Source of the DNA: DAOTTX01 sp034437515
GTDB lineage: Bacteria > Chloroflexota > Anaerolineae > Aggregatilineales > Phototrophicaceae
DNA: 64,000 bases
Direction: 5' to 3'
NCBI GenBank assembly: GCA_034437515.1
Contig: DAOTTX010000247.1
Span: 1 to 64,000, forward strand
Position numbers and translations under genes: made by a program. Below the pieces are notes generated by a model that was not told the origin of the DNA, did no database searches, and saw nothing but the letters and a program-made list of their open reading frames with translations. The first letter of the stretch is position 1. Every line of letters starts with the position of its first letter. Positions 48,447 to 58,336 of this stretch are shown in pieces.

Positions 48447-48515
48447 CGGCTTGGGCGGTTGCGGAAACGTACACTAACGACAACAGACAGTCTCCCAAGT
48501 CGGGAGACTGTTTTT
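48382..48515 (+). promoter_or_regulatory. Branched-chain amino acid attenuator: protector and antiterminator
   Basis: Protector: TTTCCGCAA (48382-48390, leader codons 6-9) pairs perfectly over nine bases with TTGCGGAAA (48459-48467). Antiterminator: GGCTTGGG (48448-48455, starting two bases after the leader stop codon) pairs with CCCAAGTC (48494-48501), eight pairs with one G-U. This would break the terminator 5' arm. A ribosome at the stop codon would cover 48448-48455, and one stalled at Ile codons 10-12 would cover the protector. Structure predicted from sequence only. Confidence 0.75.
48487..48515 (+). terminator. Intrinsic terminator upstream of ilvE
   Basis: ACAGTCTCCC (48487-48496) pairs perfectly with GGGAGACTGT (48502-48511), with a five-base loop and TTTTT at 48511-48515. 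It lies 43 bases before the ilvE start, after the leader peptide, and has no gene to terminate except the operon behind it. Confidence 0.92.
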
Positions 48516-48557
48516 CATTTACAGACAATTTGTCATTTTTGCGAAAGGGTCTATCGA

Positions 48558-49496
48558 GTGAACACAAAATATATTTGGCGTAACGGTGAGTATGTTGCAT
48601 GGGAAGATGCGACCGTCCATGTCACCACACACGCACTGCATTATGGGTCGAGTGTATTTGAAGGCATCCGTGCCTATGCGACGCCAGATGGGCCAGCCGT
48701 TTTCCGGCTACGCCCGCATACGGATCGACTCGTTACCGGGTGCAAGATCGCACGGATCGAGATGCCGTATGCTGCTGAAGAACTTGATGAAGTCATCGTC
48801 AATATCGTGCGTATGAACGAGCATGAGTCAGCGTATATCCGTCCGTTGGTCTTTCGTGGGGCGGGGCCGCTAGGTCTGGAAGGCCGGGGTTGCCCTACAG
48901 AAGCAATAATCTTGACGATGGATTGGGGTCGTTACTTGGGGAACGAAGCTATTGAGAACGGCGTCGATGTGCAGGTTAGTTCCTGGCGGCGGATTGCGCC
49001 GGATACGTTCGCATCGCTGGCGAAGATCGGCGGACAGTACATCAACAGTCAGTTCATCACGATGGAAGCCAAAGACAACGGCTTCACCGAGGGGATTGCG
49101 CTGGATGTCAATGGTTATGTGAGCGAAGGTGCCGGGGAGAACATCTTTGTGATTTCTAATGGCATCGTCTATACACCGGGGGCATGGGCTTCGATTTTGA
49201 TGGGCATCACACGCGATACGGTGCTGACACTGCTTGCTGATCTCGGTTATGAAGTGCGTTATGAACCAATCGCCCGTGAGATGCTCTACATGGCGGATGA
49301 ACTCTTCTTTACCGGAACGGCTGCGGAAATTACGCCGATTCGCTCGGTGGATCGCCTGCAAGTCGGCGAAGGTAAACCCGGCCCAATTACGAAGGCCATA
49401 CAGAAGGAATTTTTCGATATTACATCCGGTAAAGTGCCGGATCGACACAATTGGTTGACGCATGTCAAGCATTCAGAACCAACTACTGGTGATTAA
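48558..49496 (+). CDS. ilvE: Branched-chain amino acid aminotransferase
   Basis: Transaminates the 2-oxo acids of Val, Leu and Ile with glutamate (PLP, fold type IV). GTG 48558 is chosen because AAAGGG precedes it by eight bases; the longer open frame from 48459 crosses the terminator hairpin. 312 residues; IWRNGEYVAWEDATVHVTTHALHYGSSVFEGIRAY opening, PLP Lys in FASLAKIGGQYINSQ, and NGYVSEGAGENIF. First structural gene of the attenuated operon. Confidence 0.95.
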   Translation: MNTKYIWRNGEYVAWEDATVHVTTHALHYGSSVFEGIRAYATPDGPAVFRLRPHTDRLVTGCKIARIEMPYAAEELDEVIVNIVRMNEHESAYIRPLVFRGAGPLGLEGRGCPTEAIILTMDWGRYLGNEAIENGVDVQVSSWRRIAPDTFASLAKIGGQYINSQFITMEAKDNGFTEGIALDVNGYVSEGAGENIFVISNGIVYTPGAWASILMGITRDTVLTLLADLGYEVRYEPIAREMLYMADELFFTGTAAEITPIRSVDRLQVGEGKPGPITKAIQKEFFDITSGKVPDRHNWLTHVKHSEPTTGD

Positions 49497-49525
49497 ATCG
49501 TATATATGATTGAGGAGAAAACGAA

Positions 49526-51229
49526 ATGTTACTAACTGGTTCAGAGATCATCATGGAGTGTCTTCTGCGCGAAAACGTGGAAGTCATGTTCGGCTATCCC
49601 GGAGGGGCGATTTTACCCACCTACGACGCGATGACAAAATATCCACAGATTCATCATGTGTTGGTACGCCACGAACAGGGCGCGTCTCACATGGCAGATG
49701 GTTATGCACGGGCAACCGGTAAAGTCGGGGTTTGCATTGCGACCAGCGGCCCCGGGGCGACCAATCTCGTGACTGGCCTCGCCACTGCAATGATGGACTC
49801 GGTGCCGGTTGTCGCCATCACGGGGCAGGTAGGGCGAGAAGCCATCGGCACAGATGCGTTTCAGGAAACAGATGTTACCGGGGTGACACTACCCGTTACC
49901 AAACACAATTATCTGGTTTCCGATCTGAACGAACTGCCGCATATTATGCGAGAAGCGTTCCACATTGCCCGTACCGGGCGACCGGGACCGGTTTTGATTG
50001 ACATTCCGAAAGACGTTCAAAAAGAACAGATGGAGTTTGAATATCCTGATACACCAATACGCTTACCGGGGTATCATCCACCAGGGGCGGCGACGGATGA
50101 TGAGGTCAAAGCGGCGCTTGAGTTAATCCATCGCGCTGAACGTCCGATTATCCTTGCCGGGCACGGCATTATGATGTCTGGCGCGACACAAGAACTACGT
50201 GAGTTAGCAGAACGCGCACATATCCCGGTGACGCTGACGTTGCTAGGGAAGGGCGGTATTTCGGAAGATCATCCGCTCGTGTTGGGTATGATGGGTATGC
50301 ACGGTGAGGCGGCCTGTAATCACGCTATTCAAGAGGCTGATCTGCTGATCGCACTGGGGATGCGCTTTGACGACCGCGTGACCGGTAACCTCAAGACCTA
50401 CGCTGCGGGTGCCCGCAAAATCCACATTGATATTGACCCCTCCGAACTCAATAAGAATGTTAATGTCGATGTCGGCATCGCCGGTGACTTGCGCACAGTG
50501 CTGACCCAATTCCTGCCGGGCTTGCAGACGGGCGACCACACTAAATGGTTAGATCACATCCGTAACTGGCAGGAAGACTCACAAGAGCGTGACATCCTGC
50601 GTAATCACACCGGTCACCTGATCGCCGCACAGGTCATTAACGACATCTGGAAGTATACCGACGGTGAAGCGATTACCATCACCGATGTGGGGCAGCATCA
50701 GATGTTGGAAGCGCAATATTATCCTCATCGTCGCCCCTCGACCATGCTGACCAGCGGTGGCTTGGGCACAATGGGCTTTGGCTTTCCGGCGGCGATTGGC
50801 GCAAAGTTCGGTCGTCCCGACGAGGAAGTTTGGGCAATTGTCGGTGATGGCGGCTTCCAGATGACGATGTGCGAGTTGGCGACAGCAGCACAGGAGAAAA
50901 TCAACGTCAACATCGCCATCATCAATAATGGCTTCCTCGGAATGGTGCGCCAATGGCAGGAAATCTTCTATGACCAACGTTACCATGCGACCCCGATGTT
51001 CAGCCCGGATTTCTGCCTGTTGGCACAAGCATTTGGCGTCCCCAGTATGCGCGTGGCGGAACGCGATGACATTCAGAAATCCGTAGAATATGCACGTAGC
51101 ATCAATGGCCCGACGCTGATCGAATATGTGGTGGAAAAACAGGATATGGTGTATCCGATGGTGCCGAGTGGTGCAAACTTACAAGATATGATTCGTCGTC
51201 CCAAGTCGGGCAAAAAGGTGGAAGCGTAA
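49526..51229 (+). CDS. ilvB: Acetolactate synthase large subunit
   Basis: ThDP enzyme making 2-acetolactate or 2-aceto-2-hydroxybutyrate. 567 residues in three domains: GYPGGAILPTYDAM and HEQGASHMADGYARATGK with the catalytic Glu, an FAD-binding central domain, and the C-terminal ThDP motif GDGGFQMTMCELATAAQEKI. GAGGAG lies upstream of ATG 49526. One base separates it from ilvN, the regulatory subunit. Confidence 0.96.
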   Translation: MLLTGSEIIMECLLRENVEVMFGYPGGAILPTYDAMTKYPQIHHVLVRHEQGASHMADGYARATGKVGVCIATSGPGATNLVTGLATAMMDSVPVVAITGQVGREAIGTDAFQETDVTGVTLPVTKHNYLVSDLNELPHIMREAFHIARTGRPGPVLIDIPKDVQKEQMEFEYPDTPIRLPGYHPPGAATDDEVKAALELIHRAERPIILAGHGIMMSGATQELRELAERAHIPVTLTLLGKGGISEDHPLVLGMMGMHGEAACNHAIQEADLLIALGMRFDDRVTGNLKTYAAGARKIHIDIDPSELNKNVNVDVGIAGDLRTVLTQFLPGLQTGDHTKWLDHIRNWQEDSQERDILRNHTGHLIAAQVINDIWKYTDGEAITITDVGQHQMLEAQYYPHRRPSTMLTSGGLGTMGFGFPAAIGAKFGRPDEEVWAIVGDGGFQMTMCELATAAQEKINVNIAIINNGFLGMVRQWQEIFYDQRYHATPMFSPDFCLLAQAFGVPSMRVAERDDIQKSVEYARSINGPTLIEYVVEKQDMVYPMVPSGANLQDMIRRPKSGKKVEA

Positions 51230-51230
51230 C

Positions 51231-51788
51231 ATGCCGAACGAAAACAAGCAGATCGTCGTCGCATTGGTGGAAAACAAGCCCGGTGTGTTGAACCGGGTCG
51301 CCAGCCTGTTTAGACGCCGCAATTACAACGTCGATAGCCTCACGGTTGGGCGTACCCACAAGTCGCACATTTCACGTATGACGATTGTGGTCGATTCGAG
51401 CCGGACGAACGTTCGGCAGATCGTCTCCAATCTCTATAAACTGGTCAATGTGATTGATGTGCGTTATCTTTCTCACGAGCCGCATGTAAGCCGTGACCTG
51501 GCGTTGGTCAAGGTGCGGACGAACGATAGCGAGTCGTACAACAAGGTGACGGAGATTTGTGAACGTTATCCGGCGCGTATTGTAGACATTGGCAAAGAGG
51601 TTTCTATTCTGGAAATCACTGCCCGTGAAGAACTGGTCGAGGAGTTCGTAGAGGCGCTAGCACCCATCGGTGTTGTGGAGATGGTACGCACAGGTATCGT
51701 CGCAATGGGGCGTGGTACACGCATCCAGGATACGCAGTACGAACCGAATGTGCCCGTAGCGACCAACGGGAAGTCATCCGTCGTCTGA
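51231..51788 (+). CDS. ilvN: Acetolactate synthase small (regulatory) subunit
   Basis: 185 residues. N-terminal ACT domain (IVVALVENKPGVLNRVASLFRRRNYNVDSL) for valine feedback binding, then the C-terminal domain that activates IlvB. Starts one base after ilvB, as usual for the pair. A terminator-like hairpin follows before ilvC. The longer IlvH/IlvN class of about 160-190 residues. Confidence 0.95.
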   Translation: MPNENKQIVVALVENKPGVLNRVASLFRRRNYNVDSLTVGRTHKSHISRMTIVVDSSRTNVRQIVSNLYKLVNVIDVRYLSHEPHVSRDLALVKVRTNDSESYNKVTEICERYPARIVDIGKEVSILEITAREELVEEFVEALAPIGVVEMVRTGIVAMGRGTRIQDTQYEPNVPVATNGKSSVV

Positions 51789-51801
51789 TTTGTGTATTAG
51801 C

Positions 51802-51832
51802 AGGGAAGGTAAATGCCTTCCCTTTATTATTT
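51802..51832 (+). terminator. Intercistronic terminator-like hairpin between ilvN and ilvC
   Basis: AGGGAAGG (51802-51809) pairs with CCTTCCCT (51816-51823), loop of six bases, followed by TTATTATTT. It would partly stop transcription between ilvN and ilvC; 27 bases then lead to the ilvC start. Confidence 0.7.
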
Positions 51833-51858
51833 AACTCACGCAAGGGAGTCAATATTTC

Positions 51859-52869
51859 ATGGCAACACTCTACTACGATAAAGATGCTGACCTGTCTCTG
51901 TTAGAAGATAAAACCATCGCCGTGATCGGTTATGGTAGCCAGGGACACGCACATGCGTTGAACGCGCATGACAGTGGCATGAACGTCATTATCGGCCTGC
52001 ATGAAGGCAGCAAAAGTAAGGCCAAAGCAGAAGCCGACGGCCTGACAGTACATTCAGTTGCGGAGGCCACCAAAGCCGCCGATGTGGTTATGATTCTTAT
52101 CCCCGATACCAAACAAGCTGATGTTTACAATGAGCAGATCGGCCCGAATCTGAAATCGGGTGCGATGCTGATGTTTGCGCATGGCTTTAATATCCATTTT
52201 GACCAGATTGTGCCACCGGAAAGTGTTGACGTGGCGATGGTAGCACCGAAGGCACCGGGGCATCGCGTGCGAGAAGTCTATACCGAGGGTGCTGGCGTAC
52301 CCGGTCTGCTGGCAGTGGAGCAAGATGCCAGTGGACAGTCGAAAGCCTTAGCACTCGCGTATGCACGCGCCATCGGCTGCACCCGTGCCGGTGTCATCGA
52401 AACGACCTTCAAAGAAGAGACGGAAACCGATCTCTTTGGGGAGCAGGTGGTGCTCTGTGGTGGGGTAACGGCACTCATCCGCGCCAGCTTTGAGACGCTG
52501 GTTAAAGCCGGGTATCAACCGGAGATCGCTTATTTCGAGTGCCTGCACGAACTTAAGCTGATCGTTGATCTGCTCTACCAGGGTGGGTTGAGTTATATGT
52601 GGTACAGCGTGAGTGATACCGCTGAATATGGTGGCTACGTAGTCGGTGATAGCTTCGAGGAGGCGGTCAAAGAGGAAATGGCGGGGGTCTTGCAGCGCAT
52701 CCAGGATGGCACATTCGCCAAAAACTGGATCGAGGAGAACAAGACGAACCGTCCCAACTTCCGTCCGCGCCGCCAACGGGAACACGACCTACTGCTGGAA
52801 AAGGTCGGCACCGATCTACGCCAGATGATGCCGTTCCTCGATGATAAGCAGGTCAAGCAGGAGGCATAA
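51859..52869 (+). CDS. ilvC: Ketol-acid reductoisomerase (class I)
   Basis: Rearranges and reduces acetolactate using NAD(P)H and Mg2+. 336 residues. [18 protein letters not shown] is the cofactor site, [19 protein letters not shown] the flexible loop, and [18 protein letters not shown] and [13 protein letters not shown] carry the metal-binding Asp/Glu ligands. A GGGAGTC site before ATG 51859. The Val/Leu branch continues with ilvD, which is not in this window. Confidence 0.96.
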   Translation: MATLYYDKDADLSLLEDKTIAVIGYGSQGHAHALNAHDSGMNVIIGLHEGSKSKAKAEADGLTVHSVAEATKAADVVMILIPDTKQADVYNEQIGPNLKSGAMLMFAHGFNIHFDQIVPPESVDVAMVAPKAPGHRVREVYTEGAGVPGLLAVEQDASGQSKALALAYARAIGCTRAGVIETTFKEETETDLFGEQVVLCGGVTALIRASFETLVKAGYQPEIAYFECLHELKLIVDLLYQGGLSYMWYSVSDTAEYGGYVVGDSFEEAVKEEMAGVLQRIQDGTFAKNWIEENKTNRPNFRPRRQREHDLLLEKVGTDLRQMMPFLDDKQVKQEA

Positions 52870-52916
52870 CGTGAAAGAAGATGACGTAGACGTAGTCAGA
52901 AAGGAGGTGATGTCCC

Positions 52917-53039
52917 ATGTCGGAAAGTGATCTTAGTGACCTTAAACACGCACATCCATTGACCGATAACAATAGTAAAGGACAAAACTTCCATGACAAC
53001 GCAAGATACAGTACTGATTTTCGACACCACTCTGCGTGA
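52917..53039 (+). CDS. Possible 40-residue small ORF with a near-perfect Shine-Dalgarno sequence
   Basis: ATG 52917 to TGA 53037-53039. The preceding AAAGGAGGTGAT (52900-52911) matches the complement of the 16S 3' end over 12 bases, much better than any other site here. The ORF starts [19 protein letters not shown] and overlaps leuA by 47 bases in another frame. It could be a real small protein, a translational enhancer or ribosome-loading site for leuA, or chance. No homolog known to me. Confidence 0.3.
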   Translation: MSESDLSDLKHAHPLTDNNSKGQNFHDNARYSTDFRHHSA

Positions 53040-54588
53040 CGGCGAACAAAGCCCCGGCGCGACACTGAGCAGTGCGGAAAAACTAGAAATTGCCCGCCAG
53101 CTTGACCGTCTAGGCGTAGACATCATCGAAGCCGGATTTCCGGCGGCCTCACCTGATGACCTCGCGGCGGTGCAGCGCATCGCCCGTGAGGTCGGGACGG
53201 CGGATGGCCCGACTATCTGTGGGCTGGCGCGGGCAGTTGAAAAGGACATTCTGACTTGTTGGGAAGGTGTTAAGGATGCCGCCAAGCCGCGCATCCACAC
53301 ATTTATGAGCACCTCTGATATTCACCTGGAGCATCAGATGGGTGTGACCCGCGCCGAGGCGCTTGAGGTCATCCGTAAATCGGTTACGCTGGCAAAAAGT
53401 CTATGCGACGACGTCGAGTTTAGCCCGATGGATGCCGGACGAAGCGATGTCGGCTTTCTCGTCAAGGCGTGTGCGGTTGCCGTCGAAAGCGGAGCAACCA
53501 CGCTGAATATTCCCGATACGGTCGGATATGTGACGCCGGAAGAATGGCAAGAGACGATCTCTAGTTTGATTGCAGAGACGCCGGGTGCTGGGCCGGGTAG
53601 CGGTGTGATCTGGTCGGTGCATTGTCACAATGATCTGGGCATGGCAACGGCGAATACGCTTGCCGGTGTGTTGGCGGGTGCGCGTCAGGTCGAAGTGACC
53701 GTCAACGGCATCGGTGAACGCGCTGGCAACACCAGTCTGGAAGAAGTCGTGATGGCGATCCACACACGCCCGACGTTCTACAATCTGACGACGAACATCA
53801 ATACCCGCGAGATCGTCAAGACCAGCCGCATGGTGAGCAACTACACCGGGATGCGTGTGCAACCGAACAAAGCCATCGTCGGCAGCAATGCTTTTGCACA
53901 TGAGGCCGGCATTCATCAAGATGGGATGCTTAAAAATCAAAGCACCTATGAGATTATGACGCCGGAAGCGGTCGGCTGGTCACAGAGTAGGCTGGTGTTG
54001 GGCAAACACAGCGGACGCCACGCGCTGAAGGTGCGCCTCGTCGAGCTTGGATACAACGTCGAAGGTGATGCACTGGCACAGGTATTCAAGCGGTTCAAAG
54101 TGCTGGCGGATGCGAAAAAGACCGTTACCGATGCTGATCTCGAAGCCCTGATGACTGATGAATTCCATAAGCCGCAGGAATTCTTCAAGTTGCAGGACAT
54201 ACAGGTCACGAGCGGGACGATGGGTATGCCCACCGCGACCGCCAAGCTCTGTGATGCCGATGAAAATATGCACATCTACGCGGCTGTCGGTGCCGGGCCG
54301 GTTGATGCATCGTATAAAGCGATTGATAACATCGTCAAAGCGGAAAATGTGCTGGTCGAATACAGCGTGCATAGCGTCACGCAGGGCATTGATGCACTGG
54401 GCGAAGTAACAGTACGCATCGAAGCACGCGGACGGACGTTTGGTGGCTATGGCGCGGATAGTGACATCGTAGTTGCCAGTGTCAAAGCCTATCTGGTCGC
54501 TCTGAATCGTATGCTAGCAGCCTTCGGGCATGGTCAGATACAGCCAGAAGGTGACTCCGCGACCGTTAAAGTCGGCAGCACGGACTAA
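52993..54588 (+). CDS. leuA: 2-isopropylmalate synthase
   Basis: Condenses 2-oxoisovalerate with acetyl-CoA to start leucine synthesis. 531 residues: [22 protein letters not shown] and [21 protein letters not shown] (metal-ligand His residues) in the TIM barrel, and a C-terminal LeuA allosteric domain from about 390 with the [16 protein letters not shown] ending. ATG 52993 follows AAAGGA. Lies 123 bases behind ilvC with a small ORF between. Distinct from the second HMGL-like gene, cimA, downstream. Confidence 0.95.
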   Translation: MTTQDTVLIFDTTLRDGEQSPGATLSSAEKLEIARQLDRLGVDIIEAGFPAASPDDLAAVQRIAREVGTADGPTICGLARAVEKDILTCWEGVKDAAKPRIHTFMSTSDIHLEHQMGVTRAEALEVIRKSVTLAKSLCDDVEFSPMDAGRSDVGFLVKACAVAVESGATTLNIPDTVGYVTPEEWQETISSLIAETPGAGPGSGVIWSVHCHNDLGMATANTLAGVLAGARQVEVTVNGIGERAGNTSLEEVVMAIHTRPTFYNLTTNINTREIVKTSRMVSNYTGMRVQPNKAIVGSNAFAHEAGIHQDGMLKNQSTYEIMTPEAVGWSQSRLVLGKHSGRHALKVRLVELGYNVEGDALAQVFKRFKVLADAKKTVTDADLEALMTDEFHKPQEFFKLQDIQVTSGTMGMPTATAKLCDADENMHIYAAVGAGPVDASYKAIDNIVKAENVLVEYSVHSVTQGIDALGEVTVRIEARGRTFGGYGADSDIVVASVKAYLVALNRMLAAFGHGQIQPEGDSATVKVGSTD

Positions 54589-54589
54589 T

Positions 54590-54619
54590 TTGGGATAACT
54601 TGGGATAATTTGGGATAAA
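54590..54619 (+). repeat. Three 10-bp tandem repeats before leuC
   Basis: TTGGGATAA occurs at 54590, 54600 and 54610 with exact 10-base spacing, filling nearly the whole gap between leuA and leuC. The last GGGATAA is the only ribosome-binding-like sequence before leuC. Confidence 0.9.
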
Positions 54620-54621
54620 AA

Positions 54622-56064
54622 ATGAGTAATACACCAAAAACACTGTTTGAGAAAGTATGGGACAATCATCTGGTAAAGCCGCAAACAGCGGATACACCGG
54701 CAGTCCTCTATGTTGATCTACATCTTGTGCATGAAGTGACTTCACCGCAGGCATTCACGGTACTACGTGAGCGCGGGTTAAAAGTGCGCCGTCCAGACAA
54801 GACACTGGCGACGATGGACCATAGCACGCCGACGACGCCGAAGAATAACGACGGCATCATCCCGGTGCTGGATAAACAAGCGTCGTATCAGCTTGATTTC
54901 TTGACGAAGAATTGTGAAGAATTCGGTATTCCGTTGTACGCACTCGGCACCGAAAATCAGGGGATTGTGCATGTGATCGGCCCGGAGCAGGGGTTCACGC
55001 AACCGGGTATGACTATCGTCTGTGGTGACAGCCATACCAGCACGCACGGGGCTTTTGGTGCGCTGGCGTTTGGTATCGGCACGAGCGAGGTCGGGCATGT
55101 GCTGGCGACACAATGCTTGCTGCAAAACAAACCAAAGAAAATGGCGATTCGGGTAGACGGTCGGCTTGGTGAAGGCGTCACCGCGAAAGACATCATTCTG
55201 GCGATCATCGCCAAAATCGGTGTTGGTGGCGGGACGGGCTATGTGGTCGAGTACATGGGCGAGGCCATCCGCAGCCTGAGCATGGAAGGGCGGATGACTA
55301 TTTGCAATATGTCCATCGAGGGTGGGGCACGCGCTGGTATGATTGCACCTGATGACACGACCTTTAAATATGTCGCCGGGCGTCGGTATGCACCGAAGGG
55401 CGAAGCCTGGGAAGAAGCCGTCGCCGCGTGGCGTCAACTGCCGAGCGACGAAGGCGCGGTCTTTGACCATGAAGTAGTGCTCAATGCCGATGATTTGGTG
55501 CCGATGATTACCTATGGTACGAATCCCGGTATGGGCATGAAAATCACGGATTACGTCCCTGATCCGGCTGCACAGGGCGACGTAAGCAAACGTTTTGCGT
55601 TGGATAAAGCCTTGACCTACATGGGGTTGCAACCGAACGAACCGTTGATCGGTAAGCCGATTGATGTCGTGTTCGTCGGCAGTTGCACAAACTCACGGAT
55701 CACTGATTTGCGTGAGGCCGCTAAGATGATTCGTGGGCGGCGTGTTGCGGAGAACGTCCGTATGATGGTCGTACCCGGTTCGCAGCAGGTGAAAGCACAG
55801 GCTGAGGCCGAAGGGTTGGATCAGGTGTTCAGGATGGCAGGGGCCGAATGGCGTGAGGCCGGTTGCTCGATGTGTATCGCAATGAACGGCGATCAACTCG
55901 ACCGAGGGCAGTATGCCGTCAGCACCAGTAACCGCAACTTTGAGGGTCGGCAAGGGAAGGGCGGACGTACTTTCCTTGCAAGCCCGTTGACGGCGGTCGC
56001 CGCTGCGGTACACGGTCGCATCACAGACCCGCGTGAAATGCTCGAACGGGAGGTGGCACTCTAA
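54622..56064 (+). CDS. leuC: 3-isopropylmalate dehydratase large subunit
   Basis: Aconitase-family isomerase (4Fe-4S). 480 residues. Cluster cysteines in VGSCTNSRI near 354 and GCSMC at about 415/418; [23 protein letters not shown] and [18 protein letters not shown] [10 protein letters not shown] motifs. Spacing and overlap (TAATG) tie it to leuD. Its start is behind the 10-bp repeats. Confidence 0.95.
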   Translation: MSNTPKTLFEKVWDNHLVKPQTADTPAVLYVDLHLVHEVTSPQAFTVLRERGLKVRRPDKTLATMDHSTPTTPKNNDGIIPVLDKQASYQLDFLTKNCEEFGIPLYALGTENQGIVHVIGPEQGFTQPGMTIVCGDSHTSTHGAFGALAFGIGTSEVGHVLATQCLLQNKPKKMAIRVDGRLGEGVTAKDIILAIIAKIGVGGGTGYVVEYMGEAIRSLSMEGRMTICNMSIEGGARAGMIAPDDTTFKYVAGRRYAPKGEAWEEAVAAWRQLPSDEGAVFDHEVVLNADDLVPMITYGTNPGMGMKITDYVPDPAAQGDVSKRFALDKALTYMGLQPNEPLIGKPIDVVFVGSCTNSRITDLREAAKMIRGRRVAENVRMMVVPGSQQVKAQAEAEGLDQVFRMAGAEWREAGCSMCIAMNGDQLDRGQYAVSTSNRNFEGRQGKGGRTFLASPLTAVAAAVHGRITDPREMLEREVAL

Positions 56065-56672
56065 TGGAACCGATCAAAACATTTAGTGGCTCGATGGTCG
56101 CAATCCCGATCAACGATATTGATACTGACCAGATCATCCCCGCGCGGTTTTTGAAGGTGACCGATAAGAACGGTCTCGGTGAGGCGTGCTTTTCCGACTG
56201 GCGTTATGAGCCTGATGGTACGCCCAAGTCCGATTTTATACTGAACGATCCAGAGTACAAAAATGCGCAAGTGCTTATCGGTGGTCACAACTTTGGCTGC
56301 GGGAGTTCGCGTGAACACGCACCCTGGGCGCTGATGGGCGCGGGGTTCAAGGCGGTTATCAGCACATACTTCGCTGATATTTTCCGTAATAATTCGCTCA
56401 AAAATGGTCTATTGCCGGTTACTGTCGATGAGGAAACGCAGCAACAGCTCATCAGCCTGGCGCAAGAAGATCCGACCAGCACGGTGACGGTAGACCTTGA
56501 GTCGCAGATGCTTACGCTGCCAGATGGTCGTCGAGTGGAGTTCCCGATTGACGGCTTTTCCAAATACTGCTTGCTCAACGGTGTCGATCAAATGGGCTAT
56601 CTGCTTGGTCTGGACGCCTCAATTGCGGCGTATGAGTCGTCACATCCGGCACGAGTACAGACGACGGGTTAG
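56064..56672 (+). CDS. leuD: 3-isopropylmalate dehydratase small subunit
   Basis: 202 residues; swivelling domain that completes the LeuCD active site. GSMVAIPINDIDTDQIIPARFLKVTDKNG, GHNFGCGSSREHAPWALMGAGFKAVI and FADIFRNNSLKNGLLPV are diagnostic. ATG 56064 overlaps the leuC stop by one base. Followed immediately by cimA. Confidence 0.95.
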   Translation: MEPIKTFSGSMVAIPINDIDTDQIIPARFLKVTDKNGLGEACFSDWRYEPDGTPKSDFILNDPEYKNAQVLIGGHNFGCGSSREHAPWALMGAGFKAVISTYFADIFRNNSLKNGLLPVTVDEETQQQLISLAQEDPTSTVTVDLESQMLTLPDGRRVEFPIDGFSKYCLLNGVDQMGYLLGLDASIAAYESSHPARVQTTG

Positions 56673-56675
56673 GTG

Positions 56676-58277
56676 ATGACCGTGCAGATAGCGATCTACG
56701 ATACGACTTTAAGGGACGGGACGCAGCGCGAGGGAATCTCACTTTCCGTTGCGGATAAGATCAAGATCACCAAGTTGCTGGATGATTTTGGTGTCGGTTA
56801 CATCGAAGGTGGCTGGCCCGGCTCCAATCCGAAGGATGCCGCTTACTTCGATGCGGTACAGACACTTGATCTGAAACATGCACAGATAGCCGCGTTTGGT
56901 TCAACTTGTCGCAAGCGGTGCCAACCAGAAGACGATGCCAACATCAAGGCGCTGGTCGATGCAAAAACGCCGGTTGTTACGGTCGTCGGCAAGACATCAA
57001 TGCTGCACGTCACCGATGTCTTACAGACGACAGCAGACGAAAATCTGCGTATGATCCGTGAGAGCTTGCGTTATTTGAAATCGCTCGGCAAGGAGGTCAT
57101 CTATGACGCCGAGCATTTCTTTGATGGCGCCAAGCTCGATATGGAGTACGCACTTGATACCATCCGAGCGGCCGTTGAAGGGGGCGCAGACTGTGTGGTG
57201 CTCTGTGATACGAACGGTGGCTCACTCCCGTGGGAGGTAGCGCGTTACGTTCGTATGGTGCGTGAGGCATTCCCAAATGTCGATCTCGGTGTCCACACTC
57301 ACAATGATGGTGAACTGGCGGTCGCGAACACGCTTGCTGCTGTTGATGCTGGTGTGGTTCATGTGCAGGGGACGATTAACGGGTATGGCGAACGGTGTGG
57401 TAACGCGAATCTATGTAGTATCGTCGCTGATCTTGAACTAAAAATGGGTTATAGTTGCCTGCCGGAAAATCATCTGCGTAAGTTGGCGAAAGTCTCACGC
57501 ACGGTTGCTGAGATAGCGAATCTCGCGCCGGATGAACATCTGGCTTATGTAGGCAAGAGTGCATTTGCACACAAGGGTGGTATCCATGTTGCGGCGATCC
57601 GTCGCAATGTGGACAGCTACCAACACATTGACCCAGAATCGGTCGGTAATAAGATGCGTGTGCTTGTCTCTGATCTCTCCGGTCGAAGTAATATGCTCAG
57701 TAAGGCGGAAGAGTTCGGCCTTGATGTGTCGTCGGAAGAAGCGGTCAAAGTCCTTGATGAGATCAAAGACCTGGAGAGTCAGGGCTTTGTGTTTGAAGGT
57801 GCGGAGGCATCTGTGGCTATTCGTATGCGCCGTGCCAGCGAGGATTACGTGCCGATCTTCACACTGATAGACTTTAAGGTCTTCGTGGAAGATTATCGTG
57901 ACCGCGGTGCAATCTCAGAGGCGATGGTCAAGATTGATGTGGGTGGTGATGTCATCCATACCGCTGCGGAAGGGAACGGGCCGGTCAACGCGCTTGATCT
58001 GGCATTACGTAAAGCGTTGTTGCCGATCTATCCTGATCTGTCGAGTTTTCAACTTGCGGATTACAAGGTTCGCATTCTCGATAGTGTACACGGTACGGCG
58101 GCGACAACTCGCGTCTTGATTGACACGCAAAGTAATTTACAGCGCTGGAGCACAGTTGGTGCAGGGACGAACATTATCCACGCAAGTTGGCGGGCGCTGG
58201 TCGATAGTGTCGAGTATGGTCTGCTGGTCGCATCAGAAAGCCAACCTGCGCTCGCGGCAATCAGCAACGAATCGTAG
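56676..58277 (+). CDS. cimA: (R)-citramalate synthase
   Basis: Predicted to condense pyruvate and acetyl-CoA to citramalate, the first step of isoleucine synthesis that does not need threonine. 533 residues. IYDTTLRDGTQREGISLSVADKI, GWPGSNPKDAAYFD and VHTHNDGELAVANTLAAV (metal His pair) belong to the HMGL family; the GGWPGSNPKD signature is of the CimA/AksA-like group rather than LeuA. C-terminal allosteric domain present. ATG 56676 (GTG 56673 possible) starts four bases after the leuD stop. Presence beside leuA, leuC and leuD, whose isomerase also converts citramalate, supports the call. Specificity against other acceptors not proved. Confidence 0.85.
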   Translation: MTVQIAIYDTTLRDGTQREGISLSVADKIKITKLLDDFGVGYIEGGWPGSNPKDAAYFDAVQTLDLKHAQIAAFGSTCRKRCQPEDDANIKALVDAKTPVVTVVGKTSMLHVTDVLQTTADENLRMIRESLRYLKSLGKEVIYDAEHFFDGAKLDMEYALDTIRAAVEGGADCVVLCDTNGGSLPWEVARYVRMVREAFPNVDLGVHTHNDGELAVANTLAAVDAGVVHVQGTINGYGERCGNANLCSIVADLELKMGYSCLPENHLRKLAKVSRTVAEIANLAPDEHLAYVGKSAFAHKGGIHVAAIRRNVDSYQHIDPESVGNKMRVLVSDLSGRSNMLSKAEEFGLDVSSEEAVKVLDEIKDLESQGFVFEGAEASVAIRMRRASEDYVPIFTLIDFKVFVEDYRDRGAISEAMVKIDVGGDVIHTAAEGNGPVNALDLALRKALLPIYPDLSSFQLADYKVRILDSVHGTAATTRVLIDTQSNLQRWSTVGAGTNIIHASWRALVDSVEYGLLVASESQPALAAISNES

Positions 58278-58289
58278 AGTTTAGAATGG

Positions 58290-58314
58290 AAAGGGCACGA
58301 TAACCGTGCCCTTT
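58290..58314 (+). terminator. Intercistronic hairpin between cimA and leuB
   Basis: AAAGGGCACG (58290-58299) pairs perfectly with CGTGCCCTTT (58305-58314), five-base loop, without a T-run beyond the stem. Could be a weak terminator or an RNA-processing or stability element. Confidence 0.6.
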
Positions 58315-58336
58315 GGCGTGCTATGGAGGTTCTAAC

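Noticed and set aside
48459..48558. ilvE start at 48459
   Set aside because: The extra 33 residues lie over the attenuator and terminator and have no family similarity.
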